64,000 nt of DNA from Sternotherus odoratus. Lineage: Eukaryota > Chordata > Testudines > Kinosternidae. The DNA lies in contig JAVMKO010000006.1 of the NCBI GenBank assembly GCA_032164245.1, positions 449,001-513,000 on the forward strand, read 5' to 3'. Of the stretch, positions 9,915-21,253 are shown piece after piece. Under the pieces are notes generated by a model. That model had not been told where the DNA came from. It did no database searches and saw only the letters and a program-made list of their open reading frames with translations. Made by a program: the position numbers and the translations under genes. Position 1 is the first letter of the stretch; the number at the start of each line of letters is the position of its first letter.

Positions 9915-10640
9915 CCCCTGATTATCCTGGCTAATAGCTATCGATGAACCTATCCTCCATGAACTTATCTAATTCTTTTTGGAACCTCAAGAATCAGAGA
10001 GGTAGCCGTGTTAGTCTGGAATAGCAGAGGTAACAAAGAGTCCTGTGGCACCTTAAAGACTAACTAAAGTATTGAAGCATAAGCTTTTGTGGGCTAATAC
10101 CCACTTCGCCGGATGCAAGCAGTGGGTATTAGCCCACAGAAGCTTATGCTTCAATACTTTAGTTAGTCTTTAAGGTGCCACAGGACTCTTTGTTACTTTT
10201 GGAACCTTGTTATAGTTTTGGACTTCATGATGCATAATGGAATGAACACCTTCTCCCTTTTCCCCCTGCCTGTCCGTTTGATCCTGCTCTATACCAATAT
10301 TACAGTCATGGGATTTATGTCCCTGAATCTCTGTGATGCCAATTAAATGATATTTGAGTGGATGTGTTAAGACTTCCAGTTCTTCCTGGTTATTGTCCAC
10401 ACTCCTCGCATTTGTTTATAGATATTTACAAGGTGGGGCAGATTCCCCCACTGATTTCCTTTTCTTGCTCTTATGACCCTGTTGTAATTTGGCATTTCCC
10501 CCGGTCTCTTCCCAACAAACAGCCTTCCTTTATCTCCAGTCTGAATTTGTCTAGCTTCAACTTGCAGCCAGTGGATCTTGTTACACCCTTGTCTGCTGGA
10601 CTGAAGAGCCTCCAATTTCTGTTCCTCATGTGGGCATTTC
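9915..10640 (-). repeat. Composite minus-strand CR1 fragments
   Basis: Three diverged inverted CR1 pieces can be recognised: 'ctggctaatagctatcgatgaac' to 'ttggacttca' (3' region, as at 60.3 kb); 10190-10400, whose minus strand has an endonuclease-like YHLIGITE start; and 10505-10640 ('ctgaatttgtctagcttcaac'). A foldback element at 9988-10196 splits the first piece. The order suggests several deletions or separate insertions. Confidence 0.65.
9988..10196 (-). mobile_element. Foldback element with long inverted arms
   Basis: The arms read ACAAAGAGTCCTGTGGCACC and its inverse, extending through 'ttaaagactaactaaagtattgaagcataagctt', around a short centre containing 'acttcgccggatgcaagcag'. One side has the extra tail GTAGCCGTGTTAGTCTGG. 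The sequence TTTTGGAACCT flanks both sides (9977-9987 and 10197-10207), consistent with an 11-bp target duplication in CR1. It is non-coding. Related copies lie at 18.0 and 28.0 kb. Confidence 0.8.
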
Positions 10641-10726
10641 ACTCACCCAGTTTAGATCCTAGGAGTAGCTTTAGGGAAATCAGAACATTTTAAACTAGAT
10701 TATCCTAGTTTAAATAACCTTATCAG

Positions 10727-10904
10727 TGGTGGAAGGGATAGCTCAGTGGTTTGAGTATTGGCCTCCTAAACACAGGGTTGTGAGTTCAATCCTTGAGGGG
10801 ACCATTTAGGAATATGGGGCAAAAATAGGGATTGGGCCTGCTTTGAACAGGAGTTTGCAGTAGATGATCTCTTGAGGTCCCTTCCATCTCTGAGATTCTA
10901 TGAT
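10727..10904 (+). mobile_element. tRNA-derived SINE, cryptodiran turtle type
   Basis: The head has a Pol III A box (TAGCTCAGTGGTTTGAG, 10739 on) and a B box (GTGAGTTCAATCC, near 10781). A unique part follows (GGGGCAAAAATAGGGATTGG), and the tail (AGATGATCTCTTGAGGTCCC to ATTCTATGAT) resembles a CR1 3' end. That tail shared with CR1 is the expected mark of CR1-driven mobilisation. I recognise this as the Cry-type SINE of hidden-necked turtles. No clear target duplication is visible. Confidence 0.85.
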
Positions 10905-11371
10905 CCTCCCACTGCATGTAGCAGTGTAACTCCATTGGCTTCTCATTTTCACCAATGTAAGTGAGATGAAAATCAGGTTCTTCAGTACCATGAAAAATGT
11001 TCAGTCTTGTCCCTGGTGGCCCGATTTTATAAGCACTGCCAGCGTGTGAATAGGCCAAGTCCATCCTTGGCCTTACAGTGGTTTTACTCCACTGACTCAG
11101 AGCTATTCCTGATTTACACTAGAGCAAGTGAGAGGAGGTGCAGGCTCATTGACCCCTTGGGGTTTGGCATACAGCTTTCTACAGGTTATCTAGTAGGCAC
11201 GTTAGTGACATCATCTTGTTGCCCTATATTTTCTTGGTACCACTGTGACAGGCAGACTAAAAAGGTCCAGAACCAAGTTCAGTTCAATTGAAAGAAGCAT
11301 CCAGAATTTCAGATGCTGCTCAGAAATTAATCCAAACTAAGATGACCTCTTGAGCCTGCAAACTTGGTTGA
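10905..11371. other. Unassigned sequence
   Basis: No gene. It contains diverged fragments of the form 'ctccattggctt' and 'tttacactagagcaagtga', which resemble ancient dispersed amniote repeats. Confidence 0.45.
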
Positions 11372-11825
11372 TCATCATAGAATCAAAGAATATTAGAGTT
11401 GGAGGGGACCTCAGGAGGTATCTTATCCAACCCCCTGCTCAGAGCGGGACCAACCCCAACTAAATCAACCCAGCCAGGTCCTTGTCAAGCTTGACCTTAA
11501 AAACCTCTAACCACCCCCTCCCCAGGTAATCCATTCCAGTGCTTTACCACCCTCCTAGGGAAAATGTTTTTCCTAATATCCAACCTAAACCACCCCCACT
11601 GCAACTTGAGACCATTACTCCTTGTTCTGTCATCTGGTACCACTGAGAACAGTCTAGATCCATCCTCTTTAGAACCCCCTTTCAGGTAGTTGAAAGCAGC
11701 TATCAAATCTCCCCTCAGTCTTCTCTTCTGTAGACTAAATAACCCCAGGTCCCTCAACCTCTCCTTGTAGCCATTGATCATCCTATACTCCCTGAACTTA
11801 TCAGTTACACCCTTTGTCAATCATT
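11372..11825 (-). repeat. CR1 LINE 3' fragment
   Basis: The inverted tail (CATCATAGAATCAAAGAATA) is followed by the usual CR1 3' region. The minus strand encodes the end of ORF2: [20 protein letters not shown], then [18 protein letters not shown] and VVKHWNGLP. It is 5'-truncated. Confidence 0.9.
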
Positions 11826-13594
11826 TATAAGTGAAATCTTAATATAAAATCTGACTCAGAGTTTAGAAAATGGGATTCATGATATTGAAGCACAAATCTA
11901 GGCAAATGTGAATTGTTTGATGACAGAGTTCCAGTCTGCTCTAACAACTACAGCTATGCAAATAGTGGAAAGAAATGGTGATATAAATATTCATTCCAAT
12001 TGAGAGTGAATTTTGATTCACACCATTTCATGGCCTTTTGGCTTTCACTTTCTGTGAACATTCAGAGCATGAGAATTCACTCTAGTATAAAGTTCTAATG
12101 AAAAGAAAACGTAGTTCAAATGCTGAAATGTTTGCCTGAAGCAAAGTTCAGAGGTACATTTGATTGTAAAAATTGTATTTTAAGATGTATTTGCTAGTTA
12201 CCTCAGTCATCCAAGCAAGGAACAGAAACAACGGCAACTGTAAGTAAAAGGATTTTTTTTTTTTTTTTTAGAAAGCAAGCATGATTACAAAATTAAACAA
12301 GGAGTAAGACTTTCTCTACATTTTATTATGTTGCCTCTGGACAAAACAACTCAATAGCTAAAACTTATTAAATTCAATTTTAATGAAGTGCCTTGGTAGT
12401 TATACAGACTACTGACTTATCACTTTCTTGAGTGCCACATTACTAAAGAACGTTAGCAGAACTAGAAGCTCATAGAATGAGGGCAGTCTATATTCTCACA
12501 GTTTCCACAACTTTTGTTGATTCTTACAAGGAAAACTGCATTGGTCGCTGCTGGCTAGAAAATCAGCTGAGGGAACTCATTCTTTGTCTCTTTCTCTTCT
12601 TTGGTAAATTGATGAGGAATCTCTTTTCCTTCCTCTTCAGGCAGGAAGTACATTATCATTGTACTATTTCCACAAGAAGGAAGTGGTCCGAGAGTGGAGG
12701 AGAGCAGGATGTAACAGGACATTCATTTGGCCACTTGTCTATAGGTACTGATTCTGAACTCAGTGGCAGAGCTCCCATGCACCAAATGGAGAGGAATCAG
12801 ACCAAGAGAGAAAGAAGTTTTCCTGGTGGATGAGGGGCAAACACATCTGTCCTGGAGACAAAGACTGAACCAAGATAGAGACAAGGAGTTGACCCCACAC
12901 AGTGGTAGGACTATGCATCCCAATGAAATGGCAGCTCCAAAATCAGTCTCACTGACTCTTACTTTTAACCTTGCTGGGTCTGATCCAAAGCTCATTAAAG
13001 TCAATACAAGTCTTTCAGTTGACTCCTCTAGACTCTGAAGGAGGCCATAGAGCTGCTCCACGGTAGGTCTGGGATTTTTAGCATGCTTCAGCTAGCCTCT
13101 TCCTCCACTTTCCTTGCATTCTGTGCCGCGTGAGCCCTGGCAGCCATTTCCTGTCTTCTGGCTCATCACAGACAAACCAGAGTGGTCTGCTTACAGGGGA
13201 AGCAGTACGAGTGGCACACCCCTGGAGTACTAGGGCCTGAGGCTCTGCCACACAGCACGTCCCTGACGGGGTAGTTCACCTATCTGCAATAACGTCTAGG
13301 ATCTCTGACCGGTCATACAGAGGCACAGAGACATCTCTTTTTTCTACATTTGGTTATTTTTATTCCATAATCTCAGCTAGAAGAATTCATTCATTCATAG
13401 AATTCTATTTATTTTGCATGGAATATTTCCCACACCTTAGATTGGGATCTGTGTTAGAGAGTCAGGGCTCAGCCCTACAGTCCACAGAGAGGCAAAACTG
13501 GGCTGCATGGGAGTTTTGCATGTGTGGGAGAATTAGCGCTGCTTCATGCCATGTCAGAAACGAGACAGCTAACTCTGTCTAGTTTTTCTCAAAT
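11826..13594. other. Unassigned AT-rich sequence
   Basis: No recognisable gene. There is a T run near 12250-12270. Open frames on both strands around 12.48-13.06 kb overlap one another and show no domain. Confidence 0.5.
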
Positions 13595-14450
13595 GAATCA
13601 TAGACTCATAGAAGATTTGGATTGGAAGAGACCTCAGGAGGTATCTAATCCAACCCCCTGCTCAAAGCAGGACCAACCCCAACTAAATCATCCCAGCCAG
13701 GGCTTTGTCAAGCCTTAAAAACCTCTGAGGATGGAGATTCCACCACCTCCTAGGTAACCCATTTCAGTGCTTCACCACCCTCCTAATCTCCCCCACTGCA
13801 ACTTGAGACCATTACTCCTTGTTCTGTCATCTGCCACCACTGAGAACAGCCAAACTCCATCTTCTTTGGAACCCCATTTCAGGGGGTTGAAGGATGCTTT
13901 AAAGTCCCCCTGGGTCTTCTCTTCTGCAGACTAAACAAGCCCAGTTCCTTTCTGCAGTGAGGTGCCCAAAACTGGACACAGTGATCCAGATGTGGCCTCA
14001 ACAGTGCCGAATAGAGGGGAATAATTACTCCCCTCGATCTGCTGGCAATTCTCCTACTAATACATCCAATATGCCATTGCCCTTCTTGGCAACAAGGACA
14101 CACTGTTGACTCATATCCAGCTTCTCGTCCACTGTAACCCCTAGGTCCTTTTCTGCAGAACTGCTGCTTAGTCAGTCGGTCACTAGTCTGTAGTGGCGGA
14201 TGGGATTTTTCCTTCCTAAATCCAGGACTCTGCACTTCTTCTTGTTGAACCTCATCATATTTCTTTTGGCCCAATCCTCTAATTTTTTTAGGTCACTCTG
14301 GACCCTTTCATACCCTCAAGCATATCTACCTCTCCCCCCAGCTTAGTGTCACCTGTGAACTTGCTTAGGGTGCAATTCATCTCATTATCCAGATCATTAG
14401 TAAAGATGTCTAACAAAATCAGCCCCAGGACCGACCCCCGAGGCACTCAA
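13595..14450 (-). repeat. CR1 LINE 3' fragment, ORF2 C-terminal region
   Basis: The inverted CR1 tail starts at GAATCATAGACTCATAG. The minus strand then covers the C-terminal ORF2 region ([11 protein letters not shown] and [17 protein letters not shown] pieces) and reaches back to the region after the polymerase active site. Internal deletions and frameshifts are clear against the copy at 53 kb. Confidence 0.85.
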
Positions 14451-14455
14451 GAGAG

Positions 14456-15085
14456 TTGGGTAATTTTCAAAGCACACTAAAAGGAAGGGAAAGAATACTA
14501 TGTCTGTAAAGTGTTAATATATGTGTAATTTTCTCAGTCATGGAAGAAGAATGAAGCTCCTTAAGAGACTGGATTGTTACCATGAAAATTACCCCATGGT
14601 TGCACAGGTTTTATTTTTAAATACGGAGAAGAAGCACTGGTAAAGACATACCTGATTGTGTTGGACATTGGCATCCCAGAGTGTTCAAGTAGCTTCCCCC
14701 TATGAGAACAGAACCTCTGCTACCTCGAAGAGGATAGGAGCAAAGCAGTAGGGATCACAGTGCTCATGCTAATCTGCCAATAAATTACTGGCGACAGTGT
14801 TTGACTTTGCTTTGTTTTATCAGCACCTCCTAGCTAGAACCTGCACGGCCCCTAGAGAACCAGCTGCCAGCAGGCCGGTGATCTGACTAAATTACACAAA
14901 GGGATTATGGTGCCTGGAGTGGGATTACCCAGGCGTTTGATGTAAATCGTGTGCTCAAGTGCTTGGCTGGGCTAGGGACTGGAGTGGGATTAATTTTTGA
15001 GGCCTCCAGAACAAATAGTAGTAATAGTAGTAGGCAGCATTGCTCTGAAACATTCACCATATGCAGAGTCCTGCAGAAGCCAGGC
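14456..15085. other. Unassigned sequence
   Basis: No recognisable gene. The stretch 'ctggagtgggatta' occurs twice (near 14916 and 14980), and there is a short 'gtagtaatagtagtag' run near 15018. Confidence 0.45.
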
Positions 15086-15089
15086 AGTG

Positions 15090-15535
15090 AGCAGCACGTG
15101 ATGTAAGCAAGTATGGTGGCCCTTGAAGGCCAGGCCAGGCCCAGAGGGCCTGTTGCAGGGCCCCAGTCTCATTAAAGGCCGGTCTTCTGCGGGCTGTAGG
15201 CCTCGGGACAGGCCGACTGAACAAAGCCAACCGTGAAGGAGGGAGCAGGATATAAGAGAGCGTTCAGGTCTCATCCGGGGAGAGATTGGATAGATCAGCA
15301 GCTGGGAGGGAAGCGCTTCAGAGCTGGGATTGGAGCCCCAAAGGCAGGCCAACATGGGAAGTGGCCTTGGGTGCCAGAGAGAGGGACAGTTTGGACCTGG
15401 AGAGAGGCATCCTCTTTGCAGTATGTGGCCCGAGTGGCAAAGGCCCTGGTTTTCTCCATGGTGACCCCAGCGTAGGGGAAAGGACTTTAGTCCAAGGGAG
15501 AATTATCTGCTGGGTTTCTTGCACTGTCACAAACC
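15090..15535 (+). repeat. Possible LTR fragment
   Basis: G+C-rich sequence with a promoter-like block (GCAGGATATAAGAGAGCG near 15246) in a layout like the LTR at 58.85 kb. It ends near a CACTGTCACA. I found no paired terminal repeat or target duplication, so this is tentative. Confidence 0.35.
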
Positions 15536-15539
15536 CAAG

Positions 15540-16375
15540 CATACAAAAGTCATGAATCAGAGGCCTAAAAGCGTCAACATGTTTTAAATCATAAATGCGG
15601 GGACTGTTTTTGGCGTCTACTCTGAGCCTTCAGGTCAGGCCACATTTTCAAACTTTCATCAGCACCCGTGGTGGTGGTTTAGAAAAGGAAGCAGGAATTT
15701 GACTGCAGTATTGAAGCCAGGGCTTCAAGGAACACACTAAATATTGAGAGACTCGCAATACAATTGCTGGGCTTGCTGTGCACTTGGATTTCATTTACCC
15801 CAGAAGGGGGCAAGTTTTATTTTGGACTGAGGGTCGGGGCCTCCAATCTCCCCACCTGCTCAGAGTCAATGTCTGCGGGGGAAGTGAGGGACGGTGACGC
15901 CCCTGTCCAGGGCCTGAGTCAGCAGACCCAGTCTCACGTAGCCACGTCAGAGCCAGAGTCAATGGGGAGTCCATGCACTACATCCCACCCAGCTGCTCCA
16001 TCAAGGCTAACTGAGGCCTTGTCTGGGCTTGAGAAACGTACGCGGAGAACTCAGTGACCTGCAAGCTCCTTGTTCCGAGGCACACCTGCTGCACGGTGAG
16101 GGTCAGGGAGGGCACTACCAGTGCGACTTCACCGCTTGTACCAGAAGAACGTTTTGGGGTGAACCTGACTGTACGCCAGTGGGAATATCACACGCTGGCA
16201 CGGCTGATGCCCCGTGGCTCTGGCAGCTCCCTCGGCTGTTTTCCCCCTGAATCCTTCACCTGCCTGCATCTGTGCCCCTATCCAGATTCCCTCCCCTATA
16301 CCCATGTCCGTCCGGTGTGAGCACACTCAAACTGTGCGCCAGGACACTGAGAGTTACGAAGGTTTTCCACAAAGG
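15540..16375. other. Unassigned sequence
   Basis: No recognisable gene or repeat. Short open frames overlap on both strands. Confidence 0.45.
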
Positions 16376-16378
16376 GTC

Positions 16379-17000
16379 TGTGACGGGGCGCCACTCCCCA
16401 CGCTGGCGCCTCCTGCTGGTCATCTCGGAAATCAGCTTTGCAGGTCAGTAACCTACTCCCGGTGGTACCTCACCTGCCGTCACTTCTGCTCCCGGACCCA
16501 CATCACTCCAAGGACGCAGTGTCCTCTTCACGACACAGCCCTCTAGCCATGCCATGGTCTGCACTGCCCCCAGTGCTGCAGGCCACCTATCTGGCCACTT
16601 CCTCAATGGTGAGTGGGGTGGAATATGGGCCTGCCCACTACTCTGTCTCATGGCCTAGGGACCTGGTCGATGGCAACCATGTGCTGCTTCCCCTCCAAAC
16701 CCCCAGTCTATTTCCTTGGGCCACGTCTCTGTGCCCCCCAGCACCCTCTTCAATTAGCTCTCTCGCTTCCCTGGTCCCTGCTAGTAGCACTGCTCTGTCC
16801 AGAGCGCTGGCACTCCTTCCTCTTCCTAGGTACTTGGTCTTCCCTCTGTGAGCTCCAGGTGGCTACTAATCCTGCTCTGCTCTGCAGCCGCTTCCCCCCT
16901 TATTGGCTATTTTTTGTGCATCCTCCCAGGAGCTCTATTAACCACAGACAGGCCAGTGTGGGGCAGAAACCCTATCCTAGGGTCATAAAAGGAGAAGACA
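16379..17000. repeat. Probable LTR fragment, TGTGACGGGGCG start
   Basis: The sequence opens with TGTGACGGGGCGCCACTCCC, like the TG-starting ends of the other LTRs here. C-rich, CpG-poor sequence follows. No matching far end or target duplication is visible, so the right limit is a guess. Confidence 0.45.
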
Positions 17001-18030
17001 GAGCTCCATTCACTGTGCCACATCTTGTGCCCATTCAGTGGAAGCAGCAATGGGATGGAGCGGATGGGAGATAATAGAACACCGCTAGTTGGCACAACAG
17101 AGTGACACAGTGGAGTTGCAGCTGAAGTTTTTAATTTCCTTGCTTTTGTGAGTTTAGACTGATCCTTAATCCTTTTTAAAAATTGCACAACATTAATATT
17201 TGTAAAAAACTTTACTGATTTAATTTGCCTTCTCACTGCTACATGGTGATGACTCACTATCACTAGACTATTGTTCACAGTGTGCAACAGTGAGAAGTGG
17301 CGTTTGTCACAGCAATTTCATTAGTCTGGTTTATATCTTGATATAGAATATCAATATATTAACATTTCCACGGTAAAATGGGGCTTGTAATTAACAGATC
17401 TCTAAATAGCAATGACATAGCAATATATTCCTCTGTGAAACCGTCAAGCAGCAGCTATAGTCTTTCAGTAATTAAAATGGATTCAATACTTAGCATTTTT
17501 CTACTACAAAGCAAATTAAAAAATCAGTAATGAAGAGGGGAAAACTGAGAACTATTTCCTCAGCTGCTTTGACTTTGATAAGTGGAAATGTTTAACATGG
17601 ATTATGAATCTAATGAACCTTTCTGAAGTTCTCTATACTTATTTGGATTGTATGTTCTTGGGGAGGGACTATCTTTCTGTGGTATTTGTACAGCCACTAG
17701 TACCAAGGGACTGATGTCTCTATGCGCTACCACAACCTACACAAATGAAATGCAGACGATATGTACATCATCCTGTGCTTTGGAGATACTTCTCCACTGC
17801 TCACACAGGTCCCCATTCTCCACATTTAGTCATGGAGATGCCTTCTAAGCTTTCTAAAGATTCCCTCCCAACTTGTCAATTCTGTAAAGTCTTGACGTTC
17901 TCACCAATTGTGCAATTGCTGGACTATTTCTTGGTGTTGTCTGTTGTGTGGTTTCTCTGGAATCCATGTCTCTCTTTGGCTGCTCTTATCGGTTTTGTAG
18001 CAGATTATTTATTTGTGCTACAGATGGTAT
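17001..18030. other. Unassigned AT-rich sequence
   Basis: No recognisable gene or repeat family. 17100-17600 is AT-rich and of ordinary complexity. Confidence 0.5.
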
Positions 18031-18033
18031 TTG

Positions 18034-18192
18034 TGCTAACAAAAGTATTGAAGCATAAGCTTTCGTGCGCTGATACCTACTTCATTGGAGGCATGCATCT
18101 GCTTATGCTTCAATACTTTTGTTAGCCTTTAAGGTGCCACAGGACTCTTTGTCCCTTCTGAAGATCCAGACTAACATGGCTACCCCTCTGAT
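18034..18192 (+). mobile_element. Foldback element, second copy
   Basis: The arms are CTAACAAAAGTATTGAAGCA and its inverse around a short centre. They are followed by CACAGGACTCTTTG and the single-sided tail AGACTAACATGGCTACCCC. It is the same family as 9988-10196, in the opposite orientation, with a shortened left arm. No clear target duplication. Confidence 0.75.
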
Positions 18193-19812
18193 TACTGACA
18201 GGGATGTGTTTAGTCTTTTGAGTCCGTACAAATGGTGAGAAACAGCATCTGGGGTGGAACCCACACCCCACTGAAGTTAAGGGGAGTTTTCCTATTGATT
18301 TCAATGGTGTGAGGGTTTCACCCCAATACTCGGGACAATTCACCAGTTTGATCCTAAATGCCAGGGAAGTTTCAGTAACAAACAAAAGTGATGGCAACAA
18401 ACTGGATAAATACAAACCGGGGAAGGGCTCCAGTGGGAAAAGCCCACTCTGAGCTGGCCAGTGATTTGTCCTGACGCAGCTAGAACACAACCTCATTCTC
18501 TGGGCAGCACTGTCAGTAATGCGCCCAGGCGGATACCGGGCGTGCTCAGAACTAAGGACATCCGGGCTATGACCACAGCTTGTTTTTAGAGGTAAAGTAG
18601 CTCCATGATTCATAAAGGAAACAATAAAGTGCAAGGAACCTGTTAGATCCCCTCCTCCCTCCGGCCACCCAGCAATACAGCCTATAACCAGAGCACATCC
18701 AATGAGCTCCAGTACAATCTATAGCTCTTTAACACTGGGGTATGTTTGGCCCTCTGCCCATGCAAGGTCTTTGCTCCCTCCCTCCACCTCATCCTCAGGT
18801 AGGAGGGCAAAGGGATCATATGAGTTATGAATCACCATGGAGCTAGAAGGGCAGACATGGCACTGAACACCACCTTGCCCGGTACCACCCGGTGAGCCCG
18901 AAGGGCCAGCCAGAGGATGCTGCATTTTTACACCTCGATGTGCTTGGTGACGGGATGTAATTAATGCATTAAATGTCACTGAGAGAGACGGTTTACCATG
19001 TAATTACTCGCTGATGTTGTCGAAGTGGCCTTTCTGCATGACGGCTTGAGAAGGGAGACGGGAGAGCGAAATGGTCTGAGAACATCTAAGGCACAATATC
19101 TAAAAGGGAAGGGACTGGTTGCCTCCTTAATCTCTGAACGAAGCTGCAAAATACTGTACAGCTCACCCAACAGGATTCAAACACACTTCACACGTCGTGA
19201 CACAGTGACTGAGGCATTGCAATAATTAGGCATCAGAATTACACTGTGAGGAATTAACGGGAATGTAACTGTTTTGTTCTTACACGTAACTTTAACTCGG
19301 GGTTGGGGGAGGGGGGTGCCAGGCATTTCAAATGAGACAGAGCAACAGTGTTTTTTCTAAAGTATGTATGTCGTTAACACTGAGGCTAATTAACCATTGG
19401 CCCAGCTTCCCTGAGGGGGACCTGAATTCTGTCATGGGAACTTTGAGCTCAGGACTGGCCGATTTCCCAAATGAGATGCTCTCGCTGCTCCAGCAGCGTT
19501 CGATGAATCCCCCACTGGCTGAGGGAAGTTCCCTGGCCTGTGTTCTGCGGGCAGCTCTGTGGGTTTGTGTGTGAAGATGGGGAGAGCTTCTTTTCAAACC
19601 ATGATGGTGTTTTTCCTTAGGCCCCACATAATGCAGCTCACGCAGCCCTGGCAGTCCAGAGCTCCCCAACCACAGCCCTGGCCGCGCACACCAGAGCAAC
19701 GGCTCCAGAAAGCTGATCACAATGACTCTCTATGCCCAGGGGTGAGCCCAGGCCCCACACCATCCTCAGCATTGCCATGCACAGCCAGCGCCTCAGCCGG
19801 TGTCGCTCCATC
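18193..19812. other. Unassigned sequence
   Basis: No recognisable gene. Around 18250-18330 there is a 'ccccactgaagttaaggggag' / 'ttgatttcaatggtgtgagg' pair, a motif type that recurs in the window (also near 20340). Confidence 0.45.
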
Positions 19813-20085
19813 ACAGAACCCCAGGATCTCAGGGTGGGAAGAGACCTCAGGAGCTCATCTAGTCCAATCATCTAGTCGATTTGTCGTCCACTATAACACC
19901 CAGGCTCTTGTCAGCAGTACTTCCTCTAAGCCAGTTATTCTCCATTTTGTAGTCTTGGAATCGATTTTTTTTCCTAAGTGTTGTGCTTTGCAGGGTAGGA
20001 TTAGAATTCAGAATGAGCTTGACAAGTTGGAGAATTGGTCTGAAGTCAACCAGATGAAAGTCAGCAAAGACAAGTGCAAAGTTCT
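19813..20085. repeat. Two short CR1 fragments in opposite orientation
   Basis: 19813-19990 is an inverted CR1 piece (CAGGGTGGGAAGAGACCTC, then 'gtcgtccactataacaccca'). 19998-20085 is a plus-strand piece encoding an IQNELDKLENWSEVNQMK and DKCKVL stretch that matches the ORF2 region after the polymerase active site. Both are very short. Confidence 0.65.
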
Positions 20086-20089
20086 CAGC

Positions 20090-21253
20090 TCCCTCCTCAC
20101 TCTTCCCTACCCCTGCTATCTCCTGTGCCTGGAAGCTCGGTGCCTTTCGAAAACATCCTCTGGCAGGAACTCTTCCAGTCTCTCCTCTGGTCCCACCCTG
20201 AGCTCCCCCTTCTGGGGGTTGGTTGTACTAGTGACCTGGGTCACGTTAGAACATGTGTTAGCCGACAACACAGGCTGTGGTGTTTAACATCGTGTCAACT
20301 GGTTGCAGTTTACCCAAGTATCCTTGACCATGCTTGGGGTGAAAACCTGGCCCCACTGAAATCAATGGAAAAAATGCCATTGGCTTCGGTGGTGCAGGAT
20401 CTCGCTCTAAGTGTCTCACATGGTGTTAGCTAGTATTGGTTTGAACATGACCTCTTCATCTAGGGAAGATGAACCCCTTTTCTGCCTCCAGCCCCTTCCT
20501 TGTCCCCCGGTCCCATCCATTTGCTTCTTCTCTCCCTCACCTTTCAGCACTCTCTCTGCTGTTATTAGCATTACACTCATTCGTATTCCTCATTTTATTT
20601 ACTCATGATCTCTATTCCTGTAGCACCAAGGAGCCCGAGTTGTGGCCACGACCCCTTTGAATTAGATGTTGCACCAGCCCAGAAGAGGAAGCTGACAATC
20701 GACGTGTAAGACAGAAAATAACAGCTGATCATAGACAGACAGGGGAGTACAGATGAACAGTGAGCACAAACTCCTACAGCCTGCCTGCTCCACCCTCACG
20801 CCAACAACGCTTTACTTTACTACTTCAATAACGATCTCCCCCAGCTACGGCGAAGGGCTTCTCCTCTGTGGTTATTGGGGTATGTTACCGGGGGCGCCAT
20901 GTGAAGTCCTGTTACCAAGGAGAGTGAGCTGGCTGCTGCACCAGGCACCGGGCCGAGGAGGAATTCATACAAGAGGGAACAGGTTTCCATCTCCAAAGAA
21001 TCCCTACACCAGGGCTGATGAGCCTAGTACAGTGAAACTTATAGTCACACGTCTGTGTCTCTCCTGGGAAAAATCAATCCACCCCCCCCCCCCACCAATT
21101 CACATGATCTGGCCATCCTGGGAGTTTCTAAGCACCACACCAGTAAGGCTGCAGAGTGAGACCAGTGAATCCAGATGGTGAGTGAGGTCTTTGCCATGTT
21201 CCTGTGTTGTGTTAGCACCGGTTTCCTTTTTCTGGTGTGCACATGAAATATTA
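20090..21253. other. Unassigned sequence
   Basis: No recognisable gene. A run of C lies near 21080. A dispersed motif (CCACTGAAATCAATGG) occurs near 20352. Confidence 0.45.

Noticed and set aside
12477..13061. Open frames of 90-118 codons on both strands
   Set aside because: Overlapping, no family signature, in ordinary unassigned sequence.
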